Positions 23,589 to 30,606 of a stretch of 33,478 nucleotides of DNA are shown here, one piece after another. The notes beneath the pieces were generated by a model, which saw only the letters and a list, made by a program, of their open reading frames with translations, was not told where the DNA came from and did not search any database. Position 1 is the stretch's first letter. Each line of letters opens with the position of its first letter. The translations under genes were made by a program, and so were the position numbers. The stretch comes from an uncultured Clostridia bacterium (GTDB taxonomy: Bacteria > Bacillota > Clostridia > Christensenellales > Pumilibacteraceae). The stretch covers positions 1-33,478 of the forward strand of contig CAMWLQ010000013.1 of assembly GCA_947175195.1 (NCBI GenBank). The letters are read 5' to 3'.

Positions 23589-23866
23589 TTGAAAATCCGT
23601 TTTATAAGCGGCACGCGCGCGGCAGCGTACTTGATGCTGTCAATATTGCCCTGCAGTGTAAGATTTCCGTCGGCGTCGTCGAACTTGGCAATCTTGAGCG
23701 CCGAGCCCGTAACAATCAGCCTACCGAGCGCGGTGGTCAAATCTATTTGGGTTTCGGTAGCGCCGTCAACCTTACTTACGCCTGTCATGACCGCTTTTTT
23801 CCTGTCGGTCATGTTTACGGAATGTGATGTGAATTTGGTACCGTTCATTATTTTTTCGTCTTTCAT
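23585..23866 (-). CDS. yabP: Sporulation protein YabP (YabP/YqfC family)
   Basis: A 93-residue beta-rich protein with the YabP/YqfC pattern: RKKAVMTGVSKVDGATETQIDLTT spread over about 22-45, then ALGRLIVTGSALKI and LTLQGNIDSIKYA. YabP is a sigma-E-dependent protein produced in the mother cell. No clear ribosome binding site precedes the ATG at 23866 or the in-frame ATG at 23848. If the sigma-E-like promoter at 23873-23901 is right, the transcript begins near 23866, so the true start could be 23848 or the mRNA could be leaderless. It overlaps yabQ by 4 bp. Confidence 0.82.
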   Translation of the reverse strand: MKDEKIMNGTKFTSHSVNMTDRKKAVMTGVSKVDGATETQIDLTTALGRLIVTGSALKIAKFDDADGNLTLQGNIDSIKYAAARVPLIKRIFK

Positions 23867-23872
23867 GCTAAC

Positions 23873-23901
23873 ATACTATGCCGCTATCGCTCGGAATATA
23901 A
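23873..23901 (-). promoter_or_regulatory. Candidate sigma-E promoter of yabP-yabQ
   Basis: On the minus strand TTATATT (23895-23901), a 14-bp spacer and CATAGTAT (23873-23880). This compares with the sigma-E pattern of an ATATT -35 and a CATACAnT -10 at about 14 bp, with two mismatches in the -10 box. Confidence 0.5.
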
Positions 23902-23952
23902 GCGAAACAAAAAATAAAATATAATTATTGTCATATAAGTTCTAAAAAACTG

Positions 23953-23981
23953 TTGCGAAAAACCGCGTTTAATTGTATACT
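23953..23981 (+). promoter_or_regulatory. Promoter of mgtE
   Basis: TTGCGA (23953-23958), 17-bp spacer, TATACT (23976-23981). The leader is only about 20 nt, which leaves no room for an M-box magnesium riboswitch. Confidence 0.65.
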
Positions 23982-24007
23982 ATAAAGGAATCTAATCGGA
24001 GGTGAAT

Positions 24008-25387
24008 ATGGACGGCGAATTATCCGAAGTCCTTAAAGGACTGTTAGCGCTGTGCGAAAGCGATATTACGGACGACGGACTTGTGGAATCTCTCAGCGAT
24101 TACCACGAGGCGGATATAGCCGACGTTTATCCGTTGCTCAGCGAGAACGCACGCAAACGCTTGTCGCATATTTTGCCGCCGAGCGTTATTTCCGATATAT
24201 TCAGTTACCTCGACAACGCCGAGGAATATATTGAAAAGATGGACGCCGAGCGCGCCGCGGACATTATCGAATCGATGGACGCGGACGACGCCGTCGACCT
24301 TTTGGACGAGCTTAACGAGGATACGCGTAGCGAGATTATCGAGTTGATGGACGACGAGGCAGTCGAGGACATCAACCTGATTAATTCGTACGACGAGGAC
24401 CAAGTCGGCTCGCGCATGACGACCAACTTTATTATCGTCAAAGTCGATATGACCATCAAGCAAGCGATGAAGACGATGGTAGAACAAGCCGCCGAAAACG
24501 ATAACGTTTCCACCATTTACGTGGAAAACGAACACGGCGAGTATTGCGGCGCTATCGTACTGCGCGACCTTATTGTGGCGCGCAAGGACGCCCAGCTTGC
24601 CGATATTATAATGACCTCCTACCCGTCCGTTGCCGCGACGGAAAGCATAGAACATTGTATCGAACGCCTAAAAGACTACGGCGAGGATTCCATTCCCGTG
24701 CTCGGCGCAAAAAAGGAAGTGCTGGGCGTAATTACCTCCACCGACCTTGTCGAAGAGGTTGACGATCAGTTGGGCGACGACTACGCCAAGCTCGCGGGCT
24801 TGACCTCCGCGGAGGACATGGAGGAATCGCTCCCCCGCTCGATAAAAAAGCGTATTCCGTGGTTGATGGTGCTTTTCTTTTTGGGGCTGGGCGTTTCCAC
24901 CGTCGTCGGAGCGTTCAAGGGCGTAATAAGCAGCCTACCCATTATAGTAAGCTTTCAGTCGCTCGTGCTGGATATGGCGGGTAACGGCGGCACACAAAGC
25001 CTTGCCGTAACCATTCGCGTACTGAGCGACGAACAGCTAAAAGGCAAGCGCGTGCTAAAACTGATATTCAAGGAGCTACGCGTCGGCGTTGTAAACGGAC
25101 TGATTTTAGGCTCGCTGTCATGTATAATCGCCGGATTATTCGTGTTTCTTACCACCGGCTGCACCGCAGGCTACGCCTTTACAATGTCCGGCTGCATAGG
25201 GCTGGCGCTGCTGCTGGCAATGACGCTGTCCAGCTTGTTCGGCACAACAATCCCCCTGCTGTTCAAAAAAATGAAAATAGACCCTGCCGTCGCGTCCGGT
25301 CCGTTCATCACAACAATCAACGACCTTGTGGCGGTTGTCACCTACTACGGACTTGCATGGCTGCTCATAATCCAACTGGCACTATAA
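24008..25387 (+). CDS. mgtE: Magnesium transporter MgtE
   Basis: A 459-residue Mg2+ channel of the cytoplasmic membrane. The acidic MgtE_N superhelical domain (about 20-125) is followed by two CBS domains (about 130-190 and 195-255), the connecting plug helix and five TM helices (about 283-459), with the conserved AGNGGTQS motif. The many Asp/Glu residues in the N and CBS domains are the Mg2+-sensing sites that gate the pore. The ATG at 24008 has GGAGG 5 nt upstream; a GTG two codons earlier falls inside the ribosome binding site. It is divergent from yabP and followed by a terminator. Confidence 0.95.
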   Translation: MDGELSEVLKGLLALCESDITDDGLVESLSDYHEADIADVYPLLSENARKRLSHILPPSVISDIFSYLDNAEEYIEKMDAERAADIIESMDADDAVDLLDELNEDTRSEIIELMDDEAVEDINLINSYDEDQVGSRMTTNFIIVKVDMTIKQAMKTMVEQAAENDNVSTIYVENEHGEYCGAIVLRDLIVARKDAQLADIIMTSYPSVAATESIEHCIERLKDYGEDSIPVLGAKKEVLGVITSTDLVEEVDDQLGDDYAKLAGLTSAEDMEESLPRSIKKRIPWLMVLFFLGLGVSTVVGAFKGVISSLPIIVSFQSLVLDMAGNGGTQSLAVTIRVLSDEQLKGKRVLKLIFKELRVGVVNGLILGSLSCIIAGLFVFLTTGCTAGYAFTMSGCIGLALLLAMTLSSLFGTTIPLLFKKMKIDPAVASGPFITTINDLVAVVTYYGLAWLLIIQLAL

Positions 25388-25397
25388 AATAAATTTA

Positions 25398-25427
25398 ATC
25401 GGCACTTTAACGAGTGTCGATTTTTTA
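25398..25427 (+). terminator. Terminator of mgtE
   Basis: Nine-bp stem ATCGGCACT with AGTGTCGAT (one G-U), loop TTAACG, then TTTTTT. Confidence 0.85.
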
Positions 25428-25492
25428 TGCCCGAATATTTACGCGCCGCGCAACAAATACTATATCCGTACAACTAATAAACGGAGAATAGT

Positions 25493-25771
25493 ATGGACAT
25501 CAAACAAAAAATAAAATCGGCGTGGAATCGTTTGACGGGCAAAACCGCCAAGACCAACGACAGCGAGCTCGGCGCGGACGAGGTCGTCAAAAAAGAGGTC
25601 TTTCCCAAGACGGCGGCAAAGGCTAAAGCAAAAACAACCGCGACCAAAAAGACCGCTGTTGACAAAAACGGCTGCACGCGTAAGCCGCCCAGCAAACGCA
25701 CCCGCCCCACCAACAACGACTATCAAATGATAGACCCCGACAATGACACCGCCGACGCGGGAAAAAGCTGA
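25493..25771 (+). CDS. Small Lys/Ala/Thr-rich hypothetical protein
   Basis: A 92-residue basic protein without a family I can name. The first 17 residues could form an amphipathic helix (MDIKQKIKSAWNRLTGK). A low-complexity basic stretch follows (about 39-57: KTAAKAKAKTTATKKTAVDK and after), reminiscent of bacterial histone H1-like tails and of the basic run at the end of FtsH in this window. The C terminus is acidic (DPDNDTADAG). No TM or signal peptide. GGAG lies 6 nt before the ATG. It is flanked by the mgtE terminator and repeat B2, so it is probably monocistronic. A nucleic-acid-binding role is a guess from composition only. Confidence 0.65.
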   Translation: MDIKQKIKSAWNRLTGKTAKTNDSELGADEVVKKEVFPKTAAKAKAKTTATKKTAVDKNGCTRKPPSKRTRPTNNDYQMIDPDNDTADAGKS

Positions 25772-25784
25772 GCGGCGGAGCCTA

Positions 25785-25900
25785 ATAGAATAGATAAGAA
25801 ATAATAGTGAATAATGAATAATGTCAGACTGCGGCGAAACCGCCCTTATTTAATAAAAATTTTTCCGACATTCTTATCTATTCGCTATTATCTATTCACT
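25785..25900. repeat. Family B repeat, copy B2
   Basis: Inverted arms AATAGATAAGAA (25788-25799) and TTCTTATCTATT (25871-25882), with further AGTGAATA/TATTCACT pairing. The middle carries AATAATGTCAGACTGCGG and ACCGCCCTT, as in copy B1 at 12418-12490. Confidence 0.7.
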
Positions 25901-25934
25901 AAAAAATCGGTGATTACTTTTCACCGATTTTTTT
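25901..25934 (-). terminator. Terminator overlapping the rbsK stop codon
   Basis: Stem AAAAAATCGGTGA (25901-25913) with TCACCGATTTTTT (25921-25933), loop of 7 that contains the TAA stop. On the minus strand the last six codons form the 5' arm and the 3' arm ends in TTTTTT. Confidence 0.85.
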
Positions 25935-26861
25935 GCTGTATAATGCGCATACCTCGTCGAACGCAGGAATACTCTCCGCCGCGCCGCGTTTTGATACCGT
26001 CAGCGACGCCGCGCGAGTGGCAAACAAGCACGATTCCTTAAACGAGTACATACCGACATGCGGGTACGTAAGCGCCATTGCGCCGATAAAGGTGTCGCCC
26101 GCGCCCGTCGTGTCCACGGCGGTCACCTTGCGCGCGGGTATATGTGTCACGAGCTTGCCGTTGTCCGATATGGCGCAGCCGTCGGCGCCGAGCGTCAGTA
26201 CCACGTACCGCACGCCGCGACGGTGAAATTCACGCATTGCCGCAAGCTGCGAGTCCCAGTCCTTGGGATTGATACCCGTCAGTATTTGCGTTTCCGTTTT
26301 GTTGGGCACGATAATATCTATATTGCAGTAAAAATCGTCGGGCAGTTCCTTTGCGGGCGCGGGGTTGAGTATGGTAGTCATACCGTACGCGCGCGCTTGT
26401 CTAAGAGCATAACCAACTATATACGTGGGTACTTCCAGCTGGCAAAGCAGCGTGTCCGTGCTTGTCGCGTTTTGCAGCGCCTCGTCAACGTCCGACTTGC
26501 TTATGCCGAGGTTGGCGCCGCTGTATACTATTATGCGGTTGTCCTTGCCGCTTACCGTGCATATAGCCGTGCCCGTGGGTCTATTGACCTGACGAACGTA
26601 TTCCGTGCCGACGTTGTATTCGTTGAGCTTGTTTACCAGCTCGGCGCCGACGGCGTCGTTGCCCACCTTGCCTATCATATGCACGGACTTGCGCCCGTCG
26701 TCGTACTTGCGCGCAAGCCGCGCTATAGCCACCGCCTGATTTGCGCCCTTGCCGCCCAAACCCATTTGGCATCCGTCCGCAATCAGCGTTTCGCCTTTTT
26801 TGGGCATGCGTTCGACTTCGAGCGATATATCTTGATTAATACTCCCCAGAACGTAAATCAT
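25914..26861 (-). CDS. rbsK: Ribokinase (PfkB family)
   Basis: A 315-residue sugar kinase, phosphorylating ribose (or a related pentose) at O5 with ATP. PfkB signature 1 is GGKGANQA (36-43) and signature 2 is DTTGAGDTF (250-258), with catalytic base D256. The N-terminal SINQD (7-11) also fits ribokinase. The ATG at 26861 has AAGGAG 7 nt upstream; the frame runs 16 codons further. It overlaps the 3' end of the Na/Pi transporter gene by 26 bp and is probably translated from the same mRNA. No ribose transporter is adjacent. Confidence 0.9.
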   Translation of the reverse strand: MIYVLGSINQDISLEVERMPKKGETLIADGCQMGLGGKGANQAVAIARLARKYDDGRKSVHMIGKVGNDAVGAELVNKLNEYNVGTEYVRQVNRPTGTAICTVSGKDNRIIVYSGANLGISKSDVDEALQNATSTDTLLCQLEVPTYIVGYALRQARAYGMTTILNPAPAKELPDDFYCNIDIIVPNKTETQILTGINPKDWDSQLAAMREFHRRGVRYVVLTLGADGCAISDNGKLVTHIPARKVTAVDTTGAGDTFIGAMALTYPHVGMYSFKESCLFATRAASLTVSKRGAAESIPAFDEVCALYSKKIGEK

Positions 26862-28641
26862 CGGTATCTCCTTGTCCTTGTCCGTCCGCCTTGTCTTGCA
26901 GTCCCTCAAGCAGCGATTTTCCGCTGTGCTTGCGTTCGTGCGTGCGGCGTCTTTGTTCGTACGCTATTTTTTCCATCGCCTCGCGCTGCGAGCCCGACGG
27001 CGACTTGATTGAAAACGCTATGTTGGTAAGGTGGTCGGCAATACGCTCGAGCGCGCTTATTATCGAATAGAAATACGTGCCGCTCTCCACCGTGCAACCG
27101 CCCGCATTGAGCCGAGCGATATGGTTGTTGCCGAGCAAACGCTTGGTAATATCCACCTCTTCCTCGCGCTCGGAAAAGCCCTTCAGCCTATCCACCGCGT
27201 TGTTCTCGAAAATGTACATTGCCTCCTCAAACATCGCCGTGACCTTGTCGTACATATCCTCCAGCTCGTCAAGCGCGTCCTGCGTGAATACGCAGTCGTT
27301 TTCGCGCATTTCCGTTGCGATTTCCATAAAGTTTTCGGCGTGGTCGGCAATACGCTCTATATCGCTGACTACGTGGTGGAGCGAGCCGACAAACTTTTCG
27401 TCCGAGCGTAACAGCGCCAGCGACGACAGCTTGATCAAATACTTGCTCACGCCCTTGTTGATAAAGTTGATGCGCTGCTCGTCCTTTTCCACCTTTTCGC
27501 GGTCGGAAAGGTCTTGCGTGAACACAGCTATCATCGATCGCTTAAGATTGGTCTTTGCCATTGCCGCCATGTTGTCCACCTCGCGCTTGACCTGCGCAAC
27601 CGCTATGGGCGGGGTTTGCAAAAACCTGTCGTCAATATAGTACATATGCGGCGCCTCGTCATCCCCGCCGCGTTTTTCCTTGACGAACGCTGTGGCAAGC
27701 TTGGTCAGCGGCTTGATGAACGGCACGAGCATTAACGTGGTTATAACGTTAAAGAACACGTGGAACAGCGCCACCTGCATTTGCGTGCTGCTCGTCATTT
27801 GCCCGAACAACCACACCACGCCGTCCTGGAATATCCAAATCACGGTTGTGAATATGATAGTGCCTATCGCGTTGAACAGCAAGTGGATTGTCGCCGTGCG
27901 TTTGGCGTTGGTGCTTGCGCCGACCGCCGCGATAATGGCGGTAACGCACGTGCCTATGTTAGTGCCGAGTATAATAAACAACGCGCTTTGCATGGGTATG
28001 ATGGGCGCACCGCCCGCAACGGGCGCCGCCATGGTTACGACCAAAGCGGTCATAGCCGTAGACGACTGGAACAGCGCCGTGCAAACAAGCCCTATCAATA
28101 TCAACAGCAGCGGAAAGTCCACCGCCACAAACAGGTTCTGCAATGCACTCGACATAACCTCGGAGCTTTTGAGCGCGTCGCTCATAAACGATAAACCGAC
28201 AAACATAAGTCCCAAGCCCGCTATTGCCGAGCCTATCTTTTTTGCCGTGTCGTGCTTACAAAACATCATCATTGCTACGCCGATAAACGCGAGTATCGCC
28301 ATATACACGCCTATATCGAAACCGGACAGCGCAATGATTACCCCGGTCAGCGTAGTGCCTATGTTGGCGCCCATAATAATGGACGTGGCTTGGAATAGGG
28401 TCATTAGTCCGGCATTAACAAAGCCGATTACCATAACGGTAGTCGCGGCGGACGAGTTTACCAGCACGGTAGCGACAGCGCCCACGCCAATGCCCGCAAA
28501 CCGATTGTCGCTGATTTTGCCGAACATTTTGCGCATGCCCTTGCCCGCGCTCCGTTCCAACCCGTCGCTGAGCATTTTCATACCTATCATGAGCACGCCC
28601 AAGCCGGCTATTAACGTTAGAATACTCGTAAAGACTTCCAA
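26836..28641 (-). CDS. Na/Pi cotransporter II family protein with PhoU-like C-terminal domain
   Basis: A 601-residue inorganic phosphate transporter of the NptA/YjbB type. The inverted TM repeats carry the phosphate/Na motifs N62-S-S-A-A-T-T (Gln-Ser-Ser in most relatives) and Q192-S-S-T, each preceding a GANIGTT or GTNIGT motif. After about residue 340 a PhoU-like helical domain follows (two repeats with the E/D-R-I-A-D-H motif), then a disordered charged tail. The start is TTG at 28641, chosen because the sequence then aligns with the family's first TM and no upstream in-frame codon is better; the ribosome binding site is poor. Promoter at 28674-28702. The overlap with rbsK suggests coordinated phosphate and pentose-phosphate supply. 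Confidence 0.9.
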   Translation of the reverse strand: MEVFTSILTLIAGLGVLMIGMKMLSDGLERSAGKGMRKMFGKISDNRFAGIGVGAVATVLVNSSAATTVMVIGFVNAGLMTLFQATSIIMGANIGTTLTGVIIALSGFDIGVYMAILAFIGVAMMMFCKHDTAKKIGSAIAGLGLMFVGLSFMSDALKSSEVMSSALQNLFVAVDFPLLLILIGLVCTALFQSSTAMTALVVTMAAPVAGGAPIIPMQSALFIILGTNIGTCVTAIIAAVGASTNAKRTATIHLLFNAIGTIIFTTVIWIFQDGVVWLFGQMTSSTQMQVALFHVFFNVITTLMLVPFIKPLTKLATAFVKEKRGGDDEAPHMYYIDDRFLQTPPIAVAQVKREVDNMAAMAKTNLKRSMIAVFTQDLSDREKVEKDEQRINFINKGVSKYLIKLSSLALLRSDEKFVGSLHHVVSDIERIADHAENFMEIATEMRENDCVFTQDALDELEDMYDKVTAMFEEAMYIFENNAVDRLKGFSEREEEVDITKRLLGNNHIARLNAGGCTVESGTYFYSIISALERIADHLTNIAFSIKSPSGSQREAMEKIAYEQRRRTHERKHSGKSLLEGLQDKADGQGQGDTDDLRSGEY

Positions 28642-28673
28642 ACCGATATTACCCTATTATAGAATACTATTTA

Positions 28674-28702
28674 AGTATACGACAATATCCGCACATTGTC
28701 AA
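28674..28702 (-). promoter_or_regulatory. Promoter of the Na/Pi transporter-rbsK operon
   Basis: On the minus strand TTGACA (28697-28702), 17-bp spacer, TATACT (28674-28679). Leader about 26 nt. Confidence 0.85.
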
Positions 28703-28733
28703 GAACAATTAATAATTCCCGATTTCCGAATTA

Positions 28734-28859
28734 AAAAAGAGGATGAGATTCTTCACTGCGCTGCGCTTGTTCAGAATGACAAAAGCAATTATATATGCAG
28801 TAACAAACTTTTCTTGTCATTCCGAGCAACACGAGGAATCTCAACCTTTTATAATTCTT
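28734..28859. repeat. Family A palindromic repeat, copy A4 (beta left, alpha right)
   Basis: Left arm has the beta half (GATGAGATTCTTCACTGCGC, TTCAGAATGACAAAAG). Right arm in reverse complement is an alpha half (GGTTGAGATTCCTCGTG, TTGCTCGGAATGACAAG). Unlike the other copies it sits between two divergent promoters, so it cannot be serving only as a terminator. Confidence 0.85.
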
Positions 28860-28877
28860 AATTATCCCCATTCCTTC

Positions 28878-28906
28878 TTGACAGTAACGCGCATAATATA
28901 TATAAT
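28878..28906 (+). promoter_or_regulatory. Perfect consensus promoter of the ABC exporter operon
   Basis: TTGACA (28878-28883), exactly 17 bp, TATAAT (28901-28906). Only 9 nt separate the -10 box from the ATG at 28916. Confidence 0.92.
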
Positions 28907-28915
28907 AGTTACGAT

Positions 28916-30601
28916 ATGTTTAAACTTTTGCGGTTTTTAAAAGGTCTTATACCCGCTACGATTGCCGCGCCGCTGTGCAAGCTGATAGAGGCTATTTTCG
29001 AGCTTGCCGTTCCGATGATAATCGCAAGCGTAATCGACGTCGGCATAGCCGGCGGCGACAAGACCTATGTTATTAAATACTGCTCGCTGATAGGCGTTCT
29101 CGCCGTACTCGGCTTTTTGATTTCGGTGACGGGACAAATTCTCGCCGCCAAAGTAGGCGTGGGTTTCGGCACAAAGCTCAGGCAAGCCACGTTTAAGCGC
29201 ATCAATGCCCTACCCATTTCCACAACCGACAAGATAGGCGGCGCGTCGCTCGTCACGCGCGTAACCGGCGACGTAATCGCCTGTCAAAACGCGGTCAACT
29301 TGTTTTTACGGCTTGTGCTGCGCATGCCGTTTGTCGTAATCGGCGCGTTTGTCATGAGCATGATTATCGACCCTATACTGTCGCTCATGTTCTTTGCAAT
29401 GACGGTCGTGCTTACCGCTACAATTTGGCTCGTGCTCAGGCTTACCATGCCGCGCGTAAAAAAAGCGCAAAAAAATCTCGACGAAATATCCCGCACCACC
29501 ACGCAAAGCATTACTGGCTCGCGCGTCATTCGTGCGTTTTCCAAACAGTCGGACACCAAAGCCGACTTTGACAACGTAGCCGACACCACCGCCAAAACCA
29601 ATATAGGTGCGGCACGTATTTCCGCACTGCTCACCCCGCTCACCTTTGCGGTGGTCAACCTTGCGATAATCGCGGTGCTGTGGTTTGGCGGTATCAAAGT
29701 CAATATCGGCACGCTCACGCAAGGCGAAACGTTTGCGCTTATCAACTACCTACAGCAAGCGTTTTTTGTAATAGTCAACATAGGCAACGTGTTTTCCACG
29801 TTCACCCGCTCGTCGGCATGCGCCGCGCGCGTAAACGAAATACTTAACGCGCCCGAACAGCCCAACGGCACGCTCACCGACGTAGAGGACTGCGACGAGG
29901 TGCTGCGCTTTGACGGCGTATCGTTCGCCTACGACGGCGACTATGACGTGCGCGACATATCGTTCTCGCTTAAGCGCGGGCAAACGCTCGGCATAATCGG
30001 CGGCACGGGCAGCGGCAAGTCCACCATTATCAGCCTTGCCGAAAAGTTCTATATCCCCGCCAAGGGCGAAATATCGTTTTGCGGCAAGCCGCTCAAAGAT
30101 TACGACGTTGCCGCCGTGCGCCGCGTAATCGGCTACGTGCCGCAGCGCGCCGCAATACTGCGCGGGTCGCTATCGTCCAACCTGCGCGTAGCGAACGAAA
30201 CCGCCACGGACGAGCGGCTTTTGCACGCGCTGGATATTGCACAGGCAACCGAGCTTGTTCAGTCTATCGGGCTGGACGGCGTTATAGAAAACGACGGCAA
30301 AAACCTGTCGGGCGGACAAAAACAGCGTGTGTCCATTGCGCGGTCGCTTTGCCGCGACAACGTTTTGTATTTGTTCGACGACGTGACATCCGCGCTCGAC
30401 TACCGCACCGAACGCGATTTTATAAACGCGGTAAAGCAGGTTGACGGCGCAAAGATATTCGTGTCGCAACGCATAAGCGCCGTATCGGGCTGCGATAATA
30501 TTATTGTTTTGGACGGCGGAAAAATCGTCGGCGTAGGTACACACGAACAGCTTAAAGCGGACTGCCCGCTGTATGCCGAGTTTTGCTCATCCCAGTCGTA
30601 A
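28916..30601 (+). CDS. ABC exporter subunit 1, degenerate ATPase site half
   Basis: A 561-residue half-transporter: six TM helices (about 10-300), then a nucleotide-binding domain. Walker A is GGTGSGKST (362-370) and the signature LSGGQ (464-468) is canonical. Walker B is LYLFD (484-488) followed by D489 where the catalytic Glu belongs, and the switch His is Gln (Q518 in FVSQR). This is the pattern of the inactive-site subunit in heterodimeric exporters such as BmrC/BmrD or TM287/288. The next gene supplies the complementary half. The likely substrate is a drug, lipid or peptide, not deducible. No ribosome binding site precedes the ATG and the promoter predicts a leaderless mRNA. Confidence 0.9.
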   Translation: MFKLLRFLKGLIPATIAAPLCKLIEAIFELAVPMIIASVIDVGIAGGDKTYVIKYCSLIGVLAVLGFLISVTGQILAAKVGVGFGTKLRQATFKRINALPISTTDKIGGASLVTRVTGDVIACQNAVNLFLRLVLRMPFVVIGAFVMSMIIDPILSLMFFAMTVVLTATIWLVLRLTMPRVKKAQKNLDEISRTTTQSITGSRVIRAFSKQSDTKADFDNVADTTAKTNIGAARISALLTPLTFAVVNLAIIAVLWFGGIKVNIGTLTQGETFALINYLQQAFFVIVNIGNVFSTFTRSSACAARVNEILNAPEQPNGTLTDVEDCDEVLRFDGVSFAYDGDYDVRDISFSLKRGQTLGIIGGTGSGKSTIISLAEKFYIPAKGEISFCGKPLKDYDVAAVRRVIGYVPQRAAILRGSLSSNLRVANETATDERLLHALDIAQATELVQSIGLDGVIENDGKNLSGGQKQRVSIARSLCRDNVLYLFDDVTSALDYRTERDFINAVKQVDGAKIFVSQRISAVSGCDNIIVLDGGKIVGVGTHEQLKADCPLYAEFCSSQS

Positions 30602-30606
30602 ATACT

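Noticed and set aside
23982-24007. M-box magnesium riboswitch before mgtE
   Set aside because: The predicted leader is about 20 nt, far too short.
27680-28861. 393-codon plus-strand frame
   Set aside because: It is antisense to the Na/Pi transporter and its end runs through the family A repeat; its apparent hydrophobic segments mirror those of the real gene.
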